Below are positions 32,451 to 41,063 of a stretch of DNA of 53,712 nt, piece by piece. Origin of the DNA: Actinomycetes bacterium (GTDB lineage: Bacteria; Actinomycetota; Actinomycetes; Streptosporangiales; Streptosporangiaceae). The notes below the pieces were generated by a model, which ran no database searches, was not told where the DNA came from, and was given only the letters and a program-made list of their open reading frames with translations. Each line of letters starts with the position of its first letter. The stretch's first letter is position 1. Both the position numbers and the translations under genes were made by a program. The DNA lies in NCBI GenBank assembly GCA_021793235.1, contig JAJYTD010000029.1:1-53712 (forward strand), given 5' to 3'.

Positions 32451-34543
32451 GAGAGCTCGCTTTGCAGCGCGTCGACGACGAGCTCCTGTTCGCGCTCTGC
32501 CATACCGGGAAAGAGGGGAAGGCACACGTGGCGGGCGGCGAACCATTCGGCGTTGCCGAACACGCGCCCGGGGAAGGCGTCCGCGAAGAAGGGCTGCTGG
32601 TTGAGGAGGGTGTCGTAGACCTCCCCGGCCAGCGCCACTCCCCGTTTGCGCAGCCGCTGCTTCAGCGCGGACCGGTCGACGCCGTCGGGCAGGTAGGCGA
32701 CGTACTTGTAGTAGTTCCCGCGGACTCCGGGCGGAACGGTGTAGGGGGTCAGCGCGGGAACGTCGGCGAGGCGGGCGTCGTACCCGGCGGCGAGCCGCCG
32801 GCGCTCCTCCAGGACGGCATCGAGCCGGGGCAGGTGGGTCGCTCCGACAGCGGCGTGCAGTTCGCTCATGCGCCAGTTGCTGCCCAGGAACGCGTGCACG
32901 TTCTCCTCGAACGAGCGCTTGCCGTGGTCGCGCAGGCGCCGCACAAGGTCCAGGTCGTCCGCGTCCGCGGTGACGAGCCCGCCCTCGCCGCTGGTGATCA
33001 CCTTGGTGGGGTAGAGGGAGAACGCGGCGAGTCGGCCGAAGGCGCCCGCGTTCGTGCCGTCGAGAGCCGACCCCAGGGCGTGCGCGGCGTCTTCGACGAC
33101 GGGTATGCCGCGGGCCGCGCATTCGGCGAGGACCTCGGTGAGCGCGGGTGAGACCACGCCCGCGATGTGGACGAGGACCACAGCGGCCACATCGTCGTGC
33201 TCTGCCAGGGCGGCGCGCAGCGCACCGGGATCCATGCCGAGGCCGTCCAGTTCCATGTCGACGGCATCGATCCGGGCGCCGGCGCGGATGGCGCCGGCCG
33301 CGGTGGCGAAGAAGGTGTTCACCGGGACGAGCACGGTTCGGCCGGCCACACCGATGACGCGGAGCGCGATCTCCAGCGCGGCCGATCCGGAACTCACCGC
33401 GGCGCTGCCGCGCCCGATCCGCTGCCGGGCCAGCTCTTCCAGGCGGGCGCCGACCGGCCCCAAGGTCAGCGTGCCGGAGGCCAGCGCGTTGTCGACCAGG
33501 TCGGTGATCTCCTCCCGGGCCTCGGCGTCGAATCCCACGCGCGCCGCCGGCACCTCCGCGCGAACCCGCACAGGGGCCGCCAGGGAGCGGGAGAAGAAGG
33601 CGGCGGCCTGGTCGATCGCGGTGCCGTGGCCCATGTCCACCGGCAGCACCTCGACCGCGGTACCGGCCCCCACTGCGGAGTAGCCGTCCTGAACCCGGTT
33701 TCCCGCGGCCGCGGCGTCGGCGGGATCGAGGAGGTGGTCGTTTCGCCCGTACTGGATCTGCAGCGGGGCGGGGGCGAGAGCGGAGTAGAGGTCGGGCAGG
33801 TCCGCGTAGCGGAGGATCGACGGGAGGGCCGCGAACTGGTCCCATGTCGCGAGCCGCCCGAACATGGTCGGGTAGCCGCCGAGATGGCTCGCCGCGCAGA
33901 CGGGGACCGGTTCTTCGTAGAGCAGCGCGGCGTGCAGAGCGACGGCGGCCCCGAGGCTGTGCCCGAACAGGCCGATCCGCTCCGGCTCCACGTCGGGGCG
34001 TCCGGCCAGCCAGGTGAGGGCGGCTACGGCGGTATCGGCCAGCAGAGCGAGCACGCTGTCGCCGTGCAACCGCAACTCGCCGTCCAGCACGATCGCGGGG
34101 TCGCGGCCGTCCGGCCGCGCGGCGCTGTCGCCGCGGGCCAGGCCGTGGTCCAGGGTGAGGGTGAGGTATCCCGCGCGGGCCAGGTGGACGGCCACGTCCC
34201 GGTCGGGGTGGTCCGGGGCGGACAGGCCGGTGACCGCCTCCAGTCGGGCGTTGCGTCCGGGGCAGACCAGTACGGCCGGCCACGGGCCGGCCGTGTCCGG
34301 CGAGAGCGCCACGGCGCGGATGCCTTCGCGTCGGGGGTGGTCGAAGGTGTAGTAGCGACGGCGCAGTCCCTGGTGTTCCTCCTCGCTGCTCTCCCGTGCC
34401 CGGAGCGCGGCGCGGTGGACCGGCGCCAGGCGGGCGACGGCCGCGCGCGTCCGTCGGTTGCGCGCGGCCTGCTCGGCTTCCCGCCCGTCCGCGCGCGGCT
34501 CGGGGGAGCGGCGGGACAGGCGGGCACCCGGATCGATCCGCAC
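32447..34543 (-). CDS. Alpha/beta-hydrolase fused to DegT-family aminotransferase
   Basis: A 698-residue two-enzyme fusion. Residues about 60-325 are an alpha/beta hydrolase of the dienelactone hydrolase/acetyl-esterase kind with a complete triad: Ser196 in GHSLG, Asp269 in GRNDHLLD, His306 in MGHGT. Residues about 335-698 are a DegT/DnrJ/EryC1/StrS PLP aminotransferase with Asp485 (VVEDAAHALG) and the Schiff-base Lys514 (YPTKVITSGEGG). Both halves look catalytically intact. Starting at GTG 34543 (AAAGGGG upstream) leaves 10 bp to the radical SAM gene. DegT enzymes usually aminate keto-sugars or cyclitols, some aminate aldehydes. Here the neighbouring reductase pair could supply the aldehyde, and the hydrolase could remove a protecting acyl group or release the product. 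Confidence 0.88.
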   Translation of the reverse strand: MRIDPGARLSRRSPEPRADGREAEQAARNRRTRAAVARLAPVHRAALRARESSEEEHQGLRRRYYTFDHPRREGIRAVALSPDTAGPWPAVLVCPGRNARLEAVTGLSAPDHPDRDVAVHLARAGYLTLTLDHGLARGDSAARPDGRDPAIVLDGELRLHGDSVLALLADTAVAALTWLAGRPDVEPERIGLFGHSLGAAVALHAALLYEEPVPVCAASHLGGYPTMFGRLATWDQFAALPSILRYADLPDLYSALAPAPLQIQYGRNDHLLDPADAAAAGNRVQDGYSAVGAGTAVEVLPVDMGHGTAIDQAAAFFSRSLAAPVRVRAEVPAARVGFDAEAREEITDLVDNALASGTLTLGPVGARLEELARQRIGRGSAAVSSGSAALEIALRVIGVAGRTVLVPVNTFFATAAGAIRAGARIDAVDMELDGLGMDPGALRAALAEHDDVAAVVLVHIAGVVSPALTEVLAECAARGIPVVEDAAHALGSALDGTNAGAFGRLAAFSLYPTKVITSGEGGLVTADADDLDLVRRLRDHGKRSFEENVHAFLGSNWRMSELHAAVGATHLPRLDAVLEERRRLAAGYDARLADVPALTPYTVPPGVRGNYYKYVAYLPDGVDRSALKQRLRKRGVALAGEVYDTLLNQQPFFADAFPGRVFGNAEWFAARHVCLPLFPGMAEREQELVVDALQSELS

Positions 34544-34553
34544 AGTGCCCCTT

Positions 34554-35762
34554 TCAGATGAAGTCGGCGTGCAGGGTCTTGGGGATTTCCAGCCGGTAGT
34601 CGTTCAGTGCCTGGTCGAGTTTGACCCGCCCGTTCTTCAGCCACTCCAGCAGCTCGTTCTGGGGCCGGTAGAAGCAGGACTTGCACAGGTCGGTGCGTAG
34701 CGGGTTGGAGTTCTCCCATTCATCCCGCGGCCCGCTCTCGAGGACGTTCAGGTAGCCGTCCTCCACGACATTGCCGATCCGGTACCGGCTGTTGAGGTGG
34801 ACCTGCGGGCACGGGTAGAGGTTGCCGTCCGCTCCGACAGCGGTCACAAACCGGCTGTAATGGCAGTGGTCGAAATCGCCTTCGACCGAGGTGACCTGGT
34901 CCATCGGTCCCCGGTCGAGCTTGGGAACAGATACCTCGAACTCTTCTGTCCCGAGTTGGGCGACCTCGTCGAGAGCGGCGGAGATCTCCGCCATCTCGTT
35001 TTCGATGGTCTCGTGGCCCATGGCGCTGTAGAACTCCGGCTCGAAGCGGATGTAATGGGCGCCGGAGTCGCGTGCCACGCGGGCGGCCTCGCGGATCTCC
35101 CGGAAGTTCTGCTGGGTGATGACGTAGTTGAAGCCGATGCGGAACTCGGGGTCGACCGCTGCCGCGCGCAGCTGTCCGACCGAGTCCATGAAGGAGGCGA
35201 ACGTGTGCTCGCGGTCGCGGGTGATGTCTTCGAACGTCTCCGCGGTACCGGCGTTGAGGCCCATCCGGACCCAGGTGTGCGTCCGTGCCACGCACTCCGC
35301 GAGCGCCTCGCGCCGCAGGCGGGACCCGTTGGTGATCAGGCCGATGCGCAGGCCGGCGGCGTGGGCCGCGTAGGCGATCTGCGTATAGCCGGGATGGATG
35401 GTGCATTCCCCGCTGCCGCAGAATGTGACCGCGCGGCCGCCCGACTCCGCGAACTCCTCCATCAGGGCGACGCTCTTGTCGGTCGAAAGGGCGTCCTTGA
35501 ACGAGAAGAGGTCGTAGAACTGCTCCTCATTGGGGGAGTGGAAGTTGCAGAAATTGCAGCGCATGTTGCATGCGCCCATGATTCCGATGCGCATGTGGAT
35601 CGGGCGGAACTTCTCGCCGTTGACGAACTTGCGTAGCAGGTCGTCGTGGGCGAGGACTTTATCCGGTGAGTGCGCCTCATCAAGAGATACGTCGACCAGG
35701 CCATCCCGGTTGCTGGGTCGGGCTGTCGTGTAGTCCACTCCTGTGCTGTCCTGGCCGGGCAT
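34554..35762 (-). CDS. Radical SAM enzyme with SPASM-like Cys-rich C-terminus
   Basis: A 402-residue radical S-adenosylmethionine enzyme. The cluster motif is Cys65, Cys69 and Cys72 (GACNMRCNFC). GSGECTIHPGY and LRIGLITNGSRL fit the partial TIM barrel. The C-terminal part has further Cys residues (DHCHYSRF, LYPCPQVHL, LCKSCFYRPQ), the spacing style of SPASM/twitch auxiliary clusters. Such enzymes oxidise alcohols on aminocyclitols (BtrN), mature peptides or make new C-C bonds. No precursor peptide was found, so a small-molecule substrate is favoured. ATG 35762 follows GGGGAG. It is the first gene of the left arm. Confidence 0.88.
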   Translation of the reverse strand: MPGQDSTGVDYTTARPSNRDGLVDVSLDEAHSPDKVLAHDDLLRKFVNGEKFRPIHMRIGIMGACNMRCNFCNFHSPNEEQFYDLFSFKDALSTDKSVALMEEFAESGGRAVTFCGSGECTIHPGYTQIAYAAHAAGLRIGLITNGSRLRREALAECVARTHTWVRMGLNAGTAETFEDITRDREHTFASFMDSVGQLRAAAVDPEFRIGFNYVITQQNFREIREAARVARDSGAHYIRFEPEFYSAMGHETIENEMAEISAALDEVAQLGTEEFEVSVPKLDRGPMDQVTSVEGDFDHCHYSRFVTAVGADGNLYPCPQVHLNSRYRIGNVVEDGYLNVLESGPRDEWENSNPLRTDLCKSCFYRPQNELLEWLKNGRVKLDQALNDYRLEIPKTLHADFI

Positions 35763-35932
35763 GAGATCTCCCCTAGATGTCTCCGTGGTGACGTGCAGGT
35801 ATGTCGGAATGGAATCGATCTGCTGCGGCGAGTGAAGCGAGTTCGTCGAAAGGAGAAGAGGTATAGAGAATTGGATCGGCCATGAGAATTTTGTGCGGAA
35901 CGATCTCTGAGTGCGGATATTCAGGATCACTT

Positions 35933-35946
35933 TGGAAGCGCTCCCA
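35933..35946. promoter_or_regulatory. CebR/CelR-type LacI-family operator
   Basis: TGGAAGCGCTCCCA differs at one position from TGGGAGCGCTCCCA, the 14-bp palindrome bound by the cellobiose-responsive LacI-family repressors CebR (Streptomyces) and CelR (Thermobifida). It lies in the 242-bp divergent promoter region, about 170 bp before the radical SAM gene and 59-98 bp before the glycosyltransferase gene, so it could control both arms. Confidence 0.65.
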
Positions 35947-36004
35947 TGGGGAACCTAGTTGTCGCTCTAATGCCTGTCAATCCCTCTTGTCAGGAGCTTT
36001 CCGG

Positions 36005-37264
36005 ATGTGTATCGTCCAATCATCGAAACGGGATGGGGGCCTGATGACCAGGAATTCCGTCGTGCCGGAAGATCGGTTTGTCGGCACGCCGCTCGGCGTT
36101 CGACTCGCCCAGTACGCGGTTCTCGCCAATGACCCTTCGGTCCCCGAGATCGCCGCCGACTGGTGGAAGATCTGCGAACCGCACTACCGCTCCGTGGTGG
36201 AGCCGCTCGCCGCCGCCACCGATGGGGACCGGTCGGGCGAGGACCTCGCGCGGCTGGCCGCGGCACCGTCGGACGAGTCCAGGGAACGGGCGCTCGCCGA
36301 CTCCCTCGGCGACTTCCTGGAACGATTCCCCGACACCGCCTCCCGGATGGCCGGCCTGGTGGCGGCGGCAGACCCCCACCTGCTCATCGACTACCGCCGG
36401 GGCGCACGGCCCGATCCGCCGGCGGCCGAGGTCGACCTCGCGACCGTGCTCGCCTGGCGACCGCCTCCCGCGGAGCAGTCCGCAGCGGTGCGCACGGTCG
36501 TGGTGATCCCCTTCCGCGACCGGACCAATGGCGCGCGCACCCGCAACCTGCTCGCCTGCCTGGCATCGTTGCGCGCCCAGCGCCGCAGGGTCGACGACGT
36601 GACCGTCACCGTCGTGGAATCCGACGACGAGCCCCGCTGGGAGGAGGCCATCCGCCCCTGGGTCGACCACTATGTCTTCGCGCGGCACTCCGGCCACTTC
36701 AACAAGTCATGGGCGGTCAACGTGGGGGTGCGCCAGACCCCGGGAACGCCCGAGCTGATCTGCATGCTCGACGCGGACGTCCTGGTGGACGAACTGTTCC
36801 TGGAGCGCAACCTGGCCCGCGCCGAGCGCGGCGGCCCCTCCTCTTTCCTGCCGTACCAGGACATGTTCTGCCTCGACGCCGCCTCCAGTCACGCCGCGAT
36901 CAGGCGGCGCTGTGAGCAAGGGGCCCCGGACGTCCCGCTGGACAGCTTCCGCGCCCTCATCCTGCGCGAACCCCCGGGCGCCAACCTGTGGGTGCGCGCC
37001 GATGTCTTCCACCGGATCGGCGGGTTCGACGAGCGCTACACGGGCTGGGGCGGGGAGGACGACGACATGGTCGCGCGGCTGGTCCGCGCCGGAGGGTTCG
37101 CACGCTTCGCCGATCCGCTCCTGCACCTGTCCCACCCGCGCCCGCAGATGACGCTGGACGGAGCACCGTTCAACGCCCATATCGAACCAGGAAGCTGGGA
37201 CCCCGGCCACGGCTACGGGCAGCTTCACGGACCCGCGGCCGCCGCGGCCGCTGGTCGGCCATGA
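36005..37264 (+). CDS. GT27/GT2-type glycosyltransferase (GT-A fold)
   Basis: A glycosyltransferase of about 419 residues (406 if the ATG at 36044 is used). Numbered from the second ATG, residues 151-160 open the GT-A domain (TVVVIPFRDR), DAD at 243-245 is the metal/nucleotide-sugar site, and GGFDERYTGWGGEDDDM (326-342) is the galactosyltransferase-7C/GalNAc-transferase-like acceptor motif. A 130-residue helical N-terminal region has no recognisable domain. The start at 36005 is preferred because AGGAG lies eight bases upstream; 36044 has only a G-run. It leads the right arm and overlaps the next gene by ATGA. Donor and acceptor are unknown. Confidence 0.85.
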   Translation: MCIVQSSKRDGGLMTRNSVVPEDRFVGTPLGVRLAQYAVLANDPSVPEIAADWWKICEPHYRSVVEPLAAATDGDRSGEDLARLAAAPSDESRERALADSLGDFLERFPDTASRMAGLVAAADPHLLIDYRRGARPDPPAAEVDLATVLAWRPPPAEQSAAVRTVVVIPFRDRTNGARTRNLLACLASLRAQRRRVDDVTVTVVESDDEPRWEEAIRPWVDHYVFARHSGHFNKSWAVNVGVRQTPGTPELICMLDADVLVDELFLERNLARAERGGPSSFLPYQDMFCLDAASSHAAIRRRCEQGAPDVPLDSFRALILREPPGANLWVRADVFHRIGGFDERYTGWGGEDDDMVARLVRAGGFARFADPLLHLSHPRPQMTLDGAPFNAHIEPGSWDPGHGYGQLHGPAAAAAAGRP

Positions 37265-39096
37265 GCCCGGCCCTGTCCGCCTACGCCGCGCGCACCTCCG
37301 CGGCTCCGGGCGAGACGCTGGTGTTCCGACTGGAGGGTGCCGAACACGGGCGCGCGCACGTCCGCGACGCGGTGACCGACGCGCCCATGGCCGAGTACGA
37401 CGTCGCAGCCCCCGACTGGCGACTGCGCATCCCCGAGGACTGGCCGAGTTCGCTTTACGCGGCCACCTTCACACCGGGCGGCCAGGAGGTCTACTTCGCC
37501 CTCCGCGTCGCACGTCCCGGAGCGCACAGCACCATCCTGGTCTCGGTTCCTTTTCTCACCTGGCAGGCCTACAACCGGGCAGGAGTGCCGGGAGAAGGGC
37601 TCTACCCGGCGGAAGGGCCGCAGCGCGCCACGCGAGTGAGCTTCGACCGGCCCGGCGGAGGACCGGCCGGCTACTGGGAGGACCGCTTCTACCGCTGGCT
37701 GGCCGAATGCGGCTACCGGGTCGAGTTCTGCTCCAATCTGGACCTGCACGGCGACGCGGAACTGCTGGCGCACTACCGCCTGCTGGTCTGCGCGGGCCAT
37801 GACGAGTACTGGACGCTGGAGATGCGCGACGCCGTCGAGGGGTTCGTCGCCTCGGGAGGGAACGCCGCCTTCTTCTGCGGCAACACCTGCTGGTGGCAGG
37901 TGCGCCTGGAGGACAGCGGGCGCACTCTGGTCTGCTATCGCGACGCGGTCAGCGACCCGCTGGCCGCGGCCGATCCCGCCCGCGCCACGGTCGAATGGTC
38001 CAGCGCTCCGGTGAACCGGCCGGAGAACACGCTCACCGGTGTCAGCTTCAAAAACGGTGCCGGCTGCTGGGAGAACATGGCGGCGATGGAGAAGGAGGCG
38101 TTCACCGTCTCCTTCGCCGAGCACTGGGTCTATGACGGCACCGGCCTGTACAGCGGAGAGGTGTTCGGCACCGGCGCGGTCGGCTACGAAACCGACGCCG
38201 CCGACTTCCGCGAGGTCGACGGGGTTCCCGTGGTGACCGGGCAGGACGGCACCAGCGCGGACTTCGTCGTCCTCGCAACGGCCGACCTCCGGCACTGGCG
38301 AAAGTACGGCAAAGGCGGGCACGCCACGATGGGGATCCTGCGCGCGGGCGCGGGAACGGTGTTCAACGCCGCCACGGTCGGCTGGTCGAACGCGCTCGAC
38401 GACCCGGTCATCGGGCGTATCACCGCCAACGTACTCGACCGCCTCGGCGGCGACCCGCCTGAATGGGAGACGATGGGCGCCGCCCCCCGTGCCGCGGTGT
38501 CGCTGGCCGCCTGCGAACACCACCTGTTCGCGGTCTCCGATGACGGCGCGCTGTCCGCCCGGCCCAACCGCACCCAGAACCTGCCCTGGCACCAGGTCGA
38601 CACGGCCCCCGGACTGCGGGCGCTGGCGGCGCCGGCGGCCTCGGTGCCCGGTTGCCCGGTGGTCCTGTACGGCCTGTTCGCCGACGGGCGGGTGCGCTGC
38701 CGCGAACCCGTCACCCACCCGGCCGACTGGGCCGACCTCTACCCCGCGCCCCCCGGCGCCATCGCCCTGGAACCGGTCGACACGGCCATGTACGTCCTGA
38801 CCGTGGACGGCGGCCTATGGCGCCGTGCGCTGAACGGCGACCACGACGCGGAGTGGACCTATGTCGGTCCCGGGCGCGACCTCATCGACCTATCGGGCAT
38901 GAACGGCCGCCTGTTCGCGCTCTCCAGCGACAACGACCTGCTCACCCGGGTTCCGGAGGAAGACGACTGGGTCAGGCTGTGCCCCACCCCCAAGATCGCC
39001 TCCCTGACCGCAGCGGCGGGTCGGATCATCGGCGCCACCGGCGGGGGAGCACTGCTCTGGCAAGACGTGACGACCATGAACACCGCTGAGAGGTAG
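37261..39096 (+). CDS. N,N-dimethylformamidase large-subunit-like protein with tectonin-like tail
   Basis: A 611-residue protein. An N-terminal beta-sandwich (about 1-95) is followed by a domain like the C-terminal half of the N,N-dimethylformamidase beta subunit (about 95-405). Its hallmark is GHDEYWTLEMRDAVEGF followed by NAAFFCGNTCWWQVRLE. The tail (about 410-600) carries repeated Trp-ending blades (ALSARPNRTQNLPWHQVD; LWRRALNGDHDAEWTYV; LLTRVPEEDDWVRL) resembling tectonin/beta-propeller lectin repeats. There is no signal peptide. The iron-dependent formamidase activity of the family is not proven for such homologues. Carbohydrate binding by the tail and amide hydrolysis by the core are inferences. 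It overlaps the genes around it in the right arm. Confidence 0.75.
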   Translation: MSPALSAYAARTSAAPGETLVFRLEGAEHGRAHVRDAVTDAPMAEYDVAAPDWRLRIPEDWPSSLYAATFTPGGQEVYFALRVARPGAHSTILVSVPFLTWQAYNRAGVPGEGLYPAEGPQRATRVSFDRPGGGPAGYWEDRFYRWLAECGYRVEFCSNLDLHGDAELLAHYRLLVCAGHDEYWTLEMRDAVEGFVASGGNAAFFCGNTCWWQVRLEDSGRTLVCYRDAVSDPLAAADPARATVEWSSAPVNRPENTLTGVSFKNGAGCWENMAAMEKEAFTVSFAEHWVYDGTGLYSGEVFGTGAVGYETDAADFREVDGVPVVTGQDGTSADFVVLATADLRHWRKYGKGGHATMGILRAGAGTVFNAATVGWSNALDDPVIGRITANVLDRLGGDPPEWETMGAAPRAAVSLAACEHHLFAVSDDGALSARPNRTQNLPWHQVDTAPGLRALAAPAASVPGCPVVLYGLFADGRVRCREPVTHPADWADLYPAPPGAIALEPVDTAMYVLTVDGGLWRRALNGDHDAEWTYVGPGRDLIDLSGMNGRLFALSSDNDLLTRVPEEDDWVRLCPTPKIASLTAAAGRIIGATGGGALLWQDVTTMNTAER

Positions 39097-39102
39097 GCCG
39101 CT

Positions 39103-40107
39103 GTGCGCCGGTTCGAACTCGTTGGCCGCCACGAAACCGTCCTGAGGACGGACGTTCCGGTACCGGCCCCCGGCCCCGGGGAAGTGCTGGTCCGCGTTGG
39201 AGCATGCACCGTGTGCAACCGCAGCGACCTGGCCTACTTCCACTACCTGGGGCTGCGCGACCACTGCGCCGTCGGCTGCTTCGGGCACGAGATCGCGGGA
39301 ACCGTCGCGGAGGTCGGCGAAGGGGTCACCCGGACCGCACCCGGACGCCGGGTGTTCATCCGCACCCCACTCACCTCCGGGTTCGCCGAATTCGCCACCG
39401 CCCGCGAGGTCGCAGTGGGAGCCCTTCCCGACCACATCCCCTTCGAGCAGGGCGCCATCCTGCAACTCCTCCCCCTTGCCGTGCACGCGACACGTGGGGT
39501 ACGGCTCGGCGACCGGGTCGCGATCCTCGGGCAGGGGCCGGTCGGACTGATGGCCCTGCAGGCCGCCCGGCTGCGCGGTGCCGCCGAGATCGCCGTCGCC
39601 GACCTGGACCCGTGGCGCCTGGAACGCTCAGCACTGCTGGGGGCGGACCGCTGCGTCGCCGCTGACGGCACTCGTGCGTCACTGGAAGCGCTCGGCGGTG
39701 GCTTCGACGTAGCGGTCGAGGCGGTGGGTGTGCCGGGAACCGCCAACGCCTGTGTGGATCTGGTCCGCCAGAACGGGCTGGTGGTCCTCCTCGGCACCCA
39801 CCATGTCGACACCCACGTGACCGTTGACCTGGTGGCCTGGGAGAAGAAAGGGCTGCGGGTGCACACTGCGGCCGAACCGACAGACGCGGCACGGGCTGCG
39901 GCCATGCGCACCGCCGAGCGGCTCGCCGCCACGGGCCGGGTCCGCCTGGAGGAGCTGCTCACCCACGTCCACCCCCTGGAGGAGCTGCCCGCCGCCATGG
40001 AACGGCTCTCACAGAACCCGACACTGTTCCCGGCCGACGCGCCGGGACCGTTCACCGCGCCGCCGGGCGAAACACTGAAGGTCGCGATGCGCCCGGCTCC
40101 GTCGTGA
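39103..40107 (+). CDS. Zinc-type alcohol dehydrogenase (MDR superfamily)
   Basis: A 334-residue medium-chain dehydrogenase. The catalytic-zinc region has Cys38 (TVCNRSD) and GHEIAGTV, and the NAD(P) fold has GQGPVGLMALQAA. The four-Cys structural-zinc loop of classical alcohol dehydrogenases is missing. The style resembles sorbitol, threonine and 2-deoxy-scyllo-inosamine dehydrogenases that act on sugar-like secondary alcohols. The GTG start at 39103 follows GAGAGG, six bases after the previous stop, and the end overlaps the MocA gene by GTGA. Possible role: oxidise a hydroxyl to the ketone that another enzyme then modifies. Confidence 0.88.
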   Translation: MRRFELVGRHETVLRTDVPVPAPGPGEVLVRVGACTVCNRSDLAYFHYLGLRDHCAVGCFGHEIAGTVAEVGEGVTRTAPGRRVFIRTPLTSGFAEFATAREVAVGALPDHIPFEQGAILQLLPLAVHATRGVRLGDRVAILGQGPVGLMALQAARLRGAAEIAVADLDPWRLERSALLGADRCVAADGTRASLEALGGGFDVAVEAVGVPGTANACVDLVRQNGLVVLLGTHHVDTHVTVDLVAWEKKGLRVHTAAEPTDAARAAAMRTAERLAATGRVRLEELLTHVHPLEELPAAMERLSQNPTLFPADAPGPFTAPPGETLKVAMRPAPS

Positions 40108-41063
40108 GGTGGGGAATCGCGGGATACGGGGACATCGTCCGACGGCGGGCCCTGCCAGCGCTGCTGTCCCTCTCGGAGACGGTGGCCTGTGTGTGGGGCC
40201 GCGACTTCGACCGTGCTCGGTCACTGTGCGACGAGTACGGCATCGCCTCCGCGACGTCGGACTTCACGGCCCTGCTGAACTCGGTCGACGCCGTCTACGT
40301 CGCCACTCCGGTCGTCGCGCACGCGCCCCTGGCCGCAGCAGCGCTGCGCGCCGGCCGCCATGTCCTGATCGAAAAGCCGGTGCGGGGTGCCCTGGCCCCG
40401 GCCGCGACACTCCCCGCTGCGGGGGACCTCCGGGCCGGCGTCGCCTACTACCGCCGACTGGCTCCCGCGTTCCTGCGGCTACGCGAGCTTCTGGGGCGGC
40501 GCAGAGTCGACCGGGTGGCCGTGTCCTTTCGCGGCGCCTTCGATCCCGCCCCCGACGATCCGAAGTACTGGCGCACCGACCCGGCCCTGGCCGGCGGCGG
40601 CGTACTGGCGGACGCGGGCAGCCACCGGATCGACCTGCTCTGCCGGCTCCTGGGGGAACCCGGATCCGTCAGCGCGACCACGGCGCGGCACTTCCCCCAA
40701 GGCGCGGAACGCAGCGCGCGAATGCGCCTGGAATGGCCGTCCGGGACGGTCGCCGACCTCGAATTCGCCTGGGACGACACTCCGGCACGCGACCACCTGT
40801 CGTTGAGCTTCGACGGCGGACACCTGACACTGGACCCGCTGGACTCCGGGCACATCACCGGTACCGTCGACGCGGCGCCGGTGGACACCTGCCTGCCGCC
40901 GAACGAGAACCCCCACCTCCCGCTCATGGCCGATTTCGCCGACAGCGTCCGGAACATGACCGAGCCGGTCTGCCCGGTCGAGGACGCGCTGGCCGTCGAC
41001 CGGCTGATCGCGGACGCTTACACCGCAGCGTCAACACAACCCGTCAGGAGACCCAATGAATGA
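40104..41063 (+). CDS. Gfo/Idh/MocA-family oxidoreductase
   Basis: A 319-residue NAD(P)-dependent sugar/cyclitol dehydrogenase. The nucleotide fold opens with GIAGYGDI (4-11), the EKP signature follows near residue 93, and GGGVLADAGSHRIDLL carries the catalytic Asp/His region. Members oxidise or reduce hydroxyls of glucose, inositol or UDP-sugars. It starts at a GTG overlapping the alcohol dehydrogenase stop and ends 8 bp inside the DUF1349 gene. Together with the preceding dehydrogenase it could perform an oxidation-reduction pair, for example an epimerisation. Confidence 0.9.
   Translation: MRWGIAGYGDIVRRRALPALLSLSETVACVWGRDFDRARSLCDEYGIASATSDFTALLNSVDAVYVATPVVAHAPLAAAALRAGRHVLIEKPVRGALAPAATLPAAGDLRAGVAYYRRLAPAFLRLRELLGRRRVDRVAVSFRGAFDPAPDDPKYWRTDPALAGGGVLADAGSHRIDLLCRLLGEPGSVSATTARHFPQGAERSARMRLEWPSGTVADLEFAWDDTPARDHLSLSFDGGHLTLDPLDSGHITGTVDAAPVDTCLPPNENPHLPLMADFADSVRNMTEPVCPVEDALAVDRLIADAYTAASTQPVRRPNE

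Noticed and set aside
34554-36004. RiPP pathway with a precursor peptide for the radical SAM/SPASM enzyme
   Set aside because: I found no short Cys/Thr/Ser-rich or leader-like open frame with a ribosome site within the divergent region or the operon, and no RiPP recognition element was seen.
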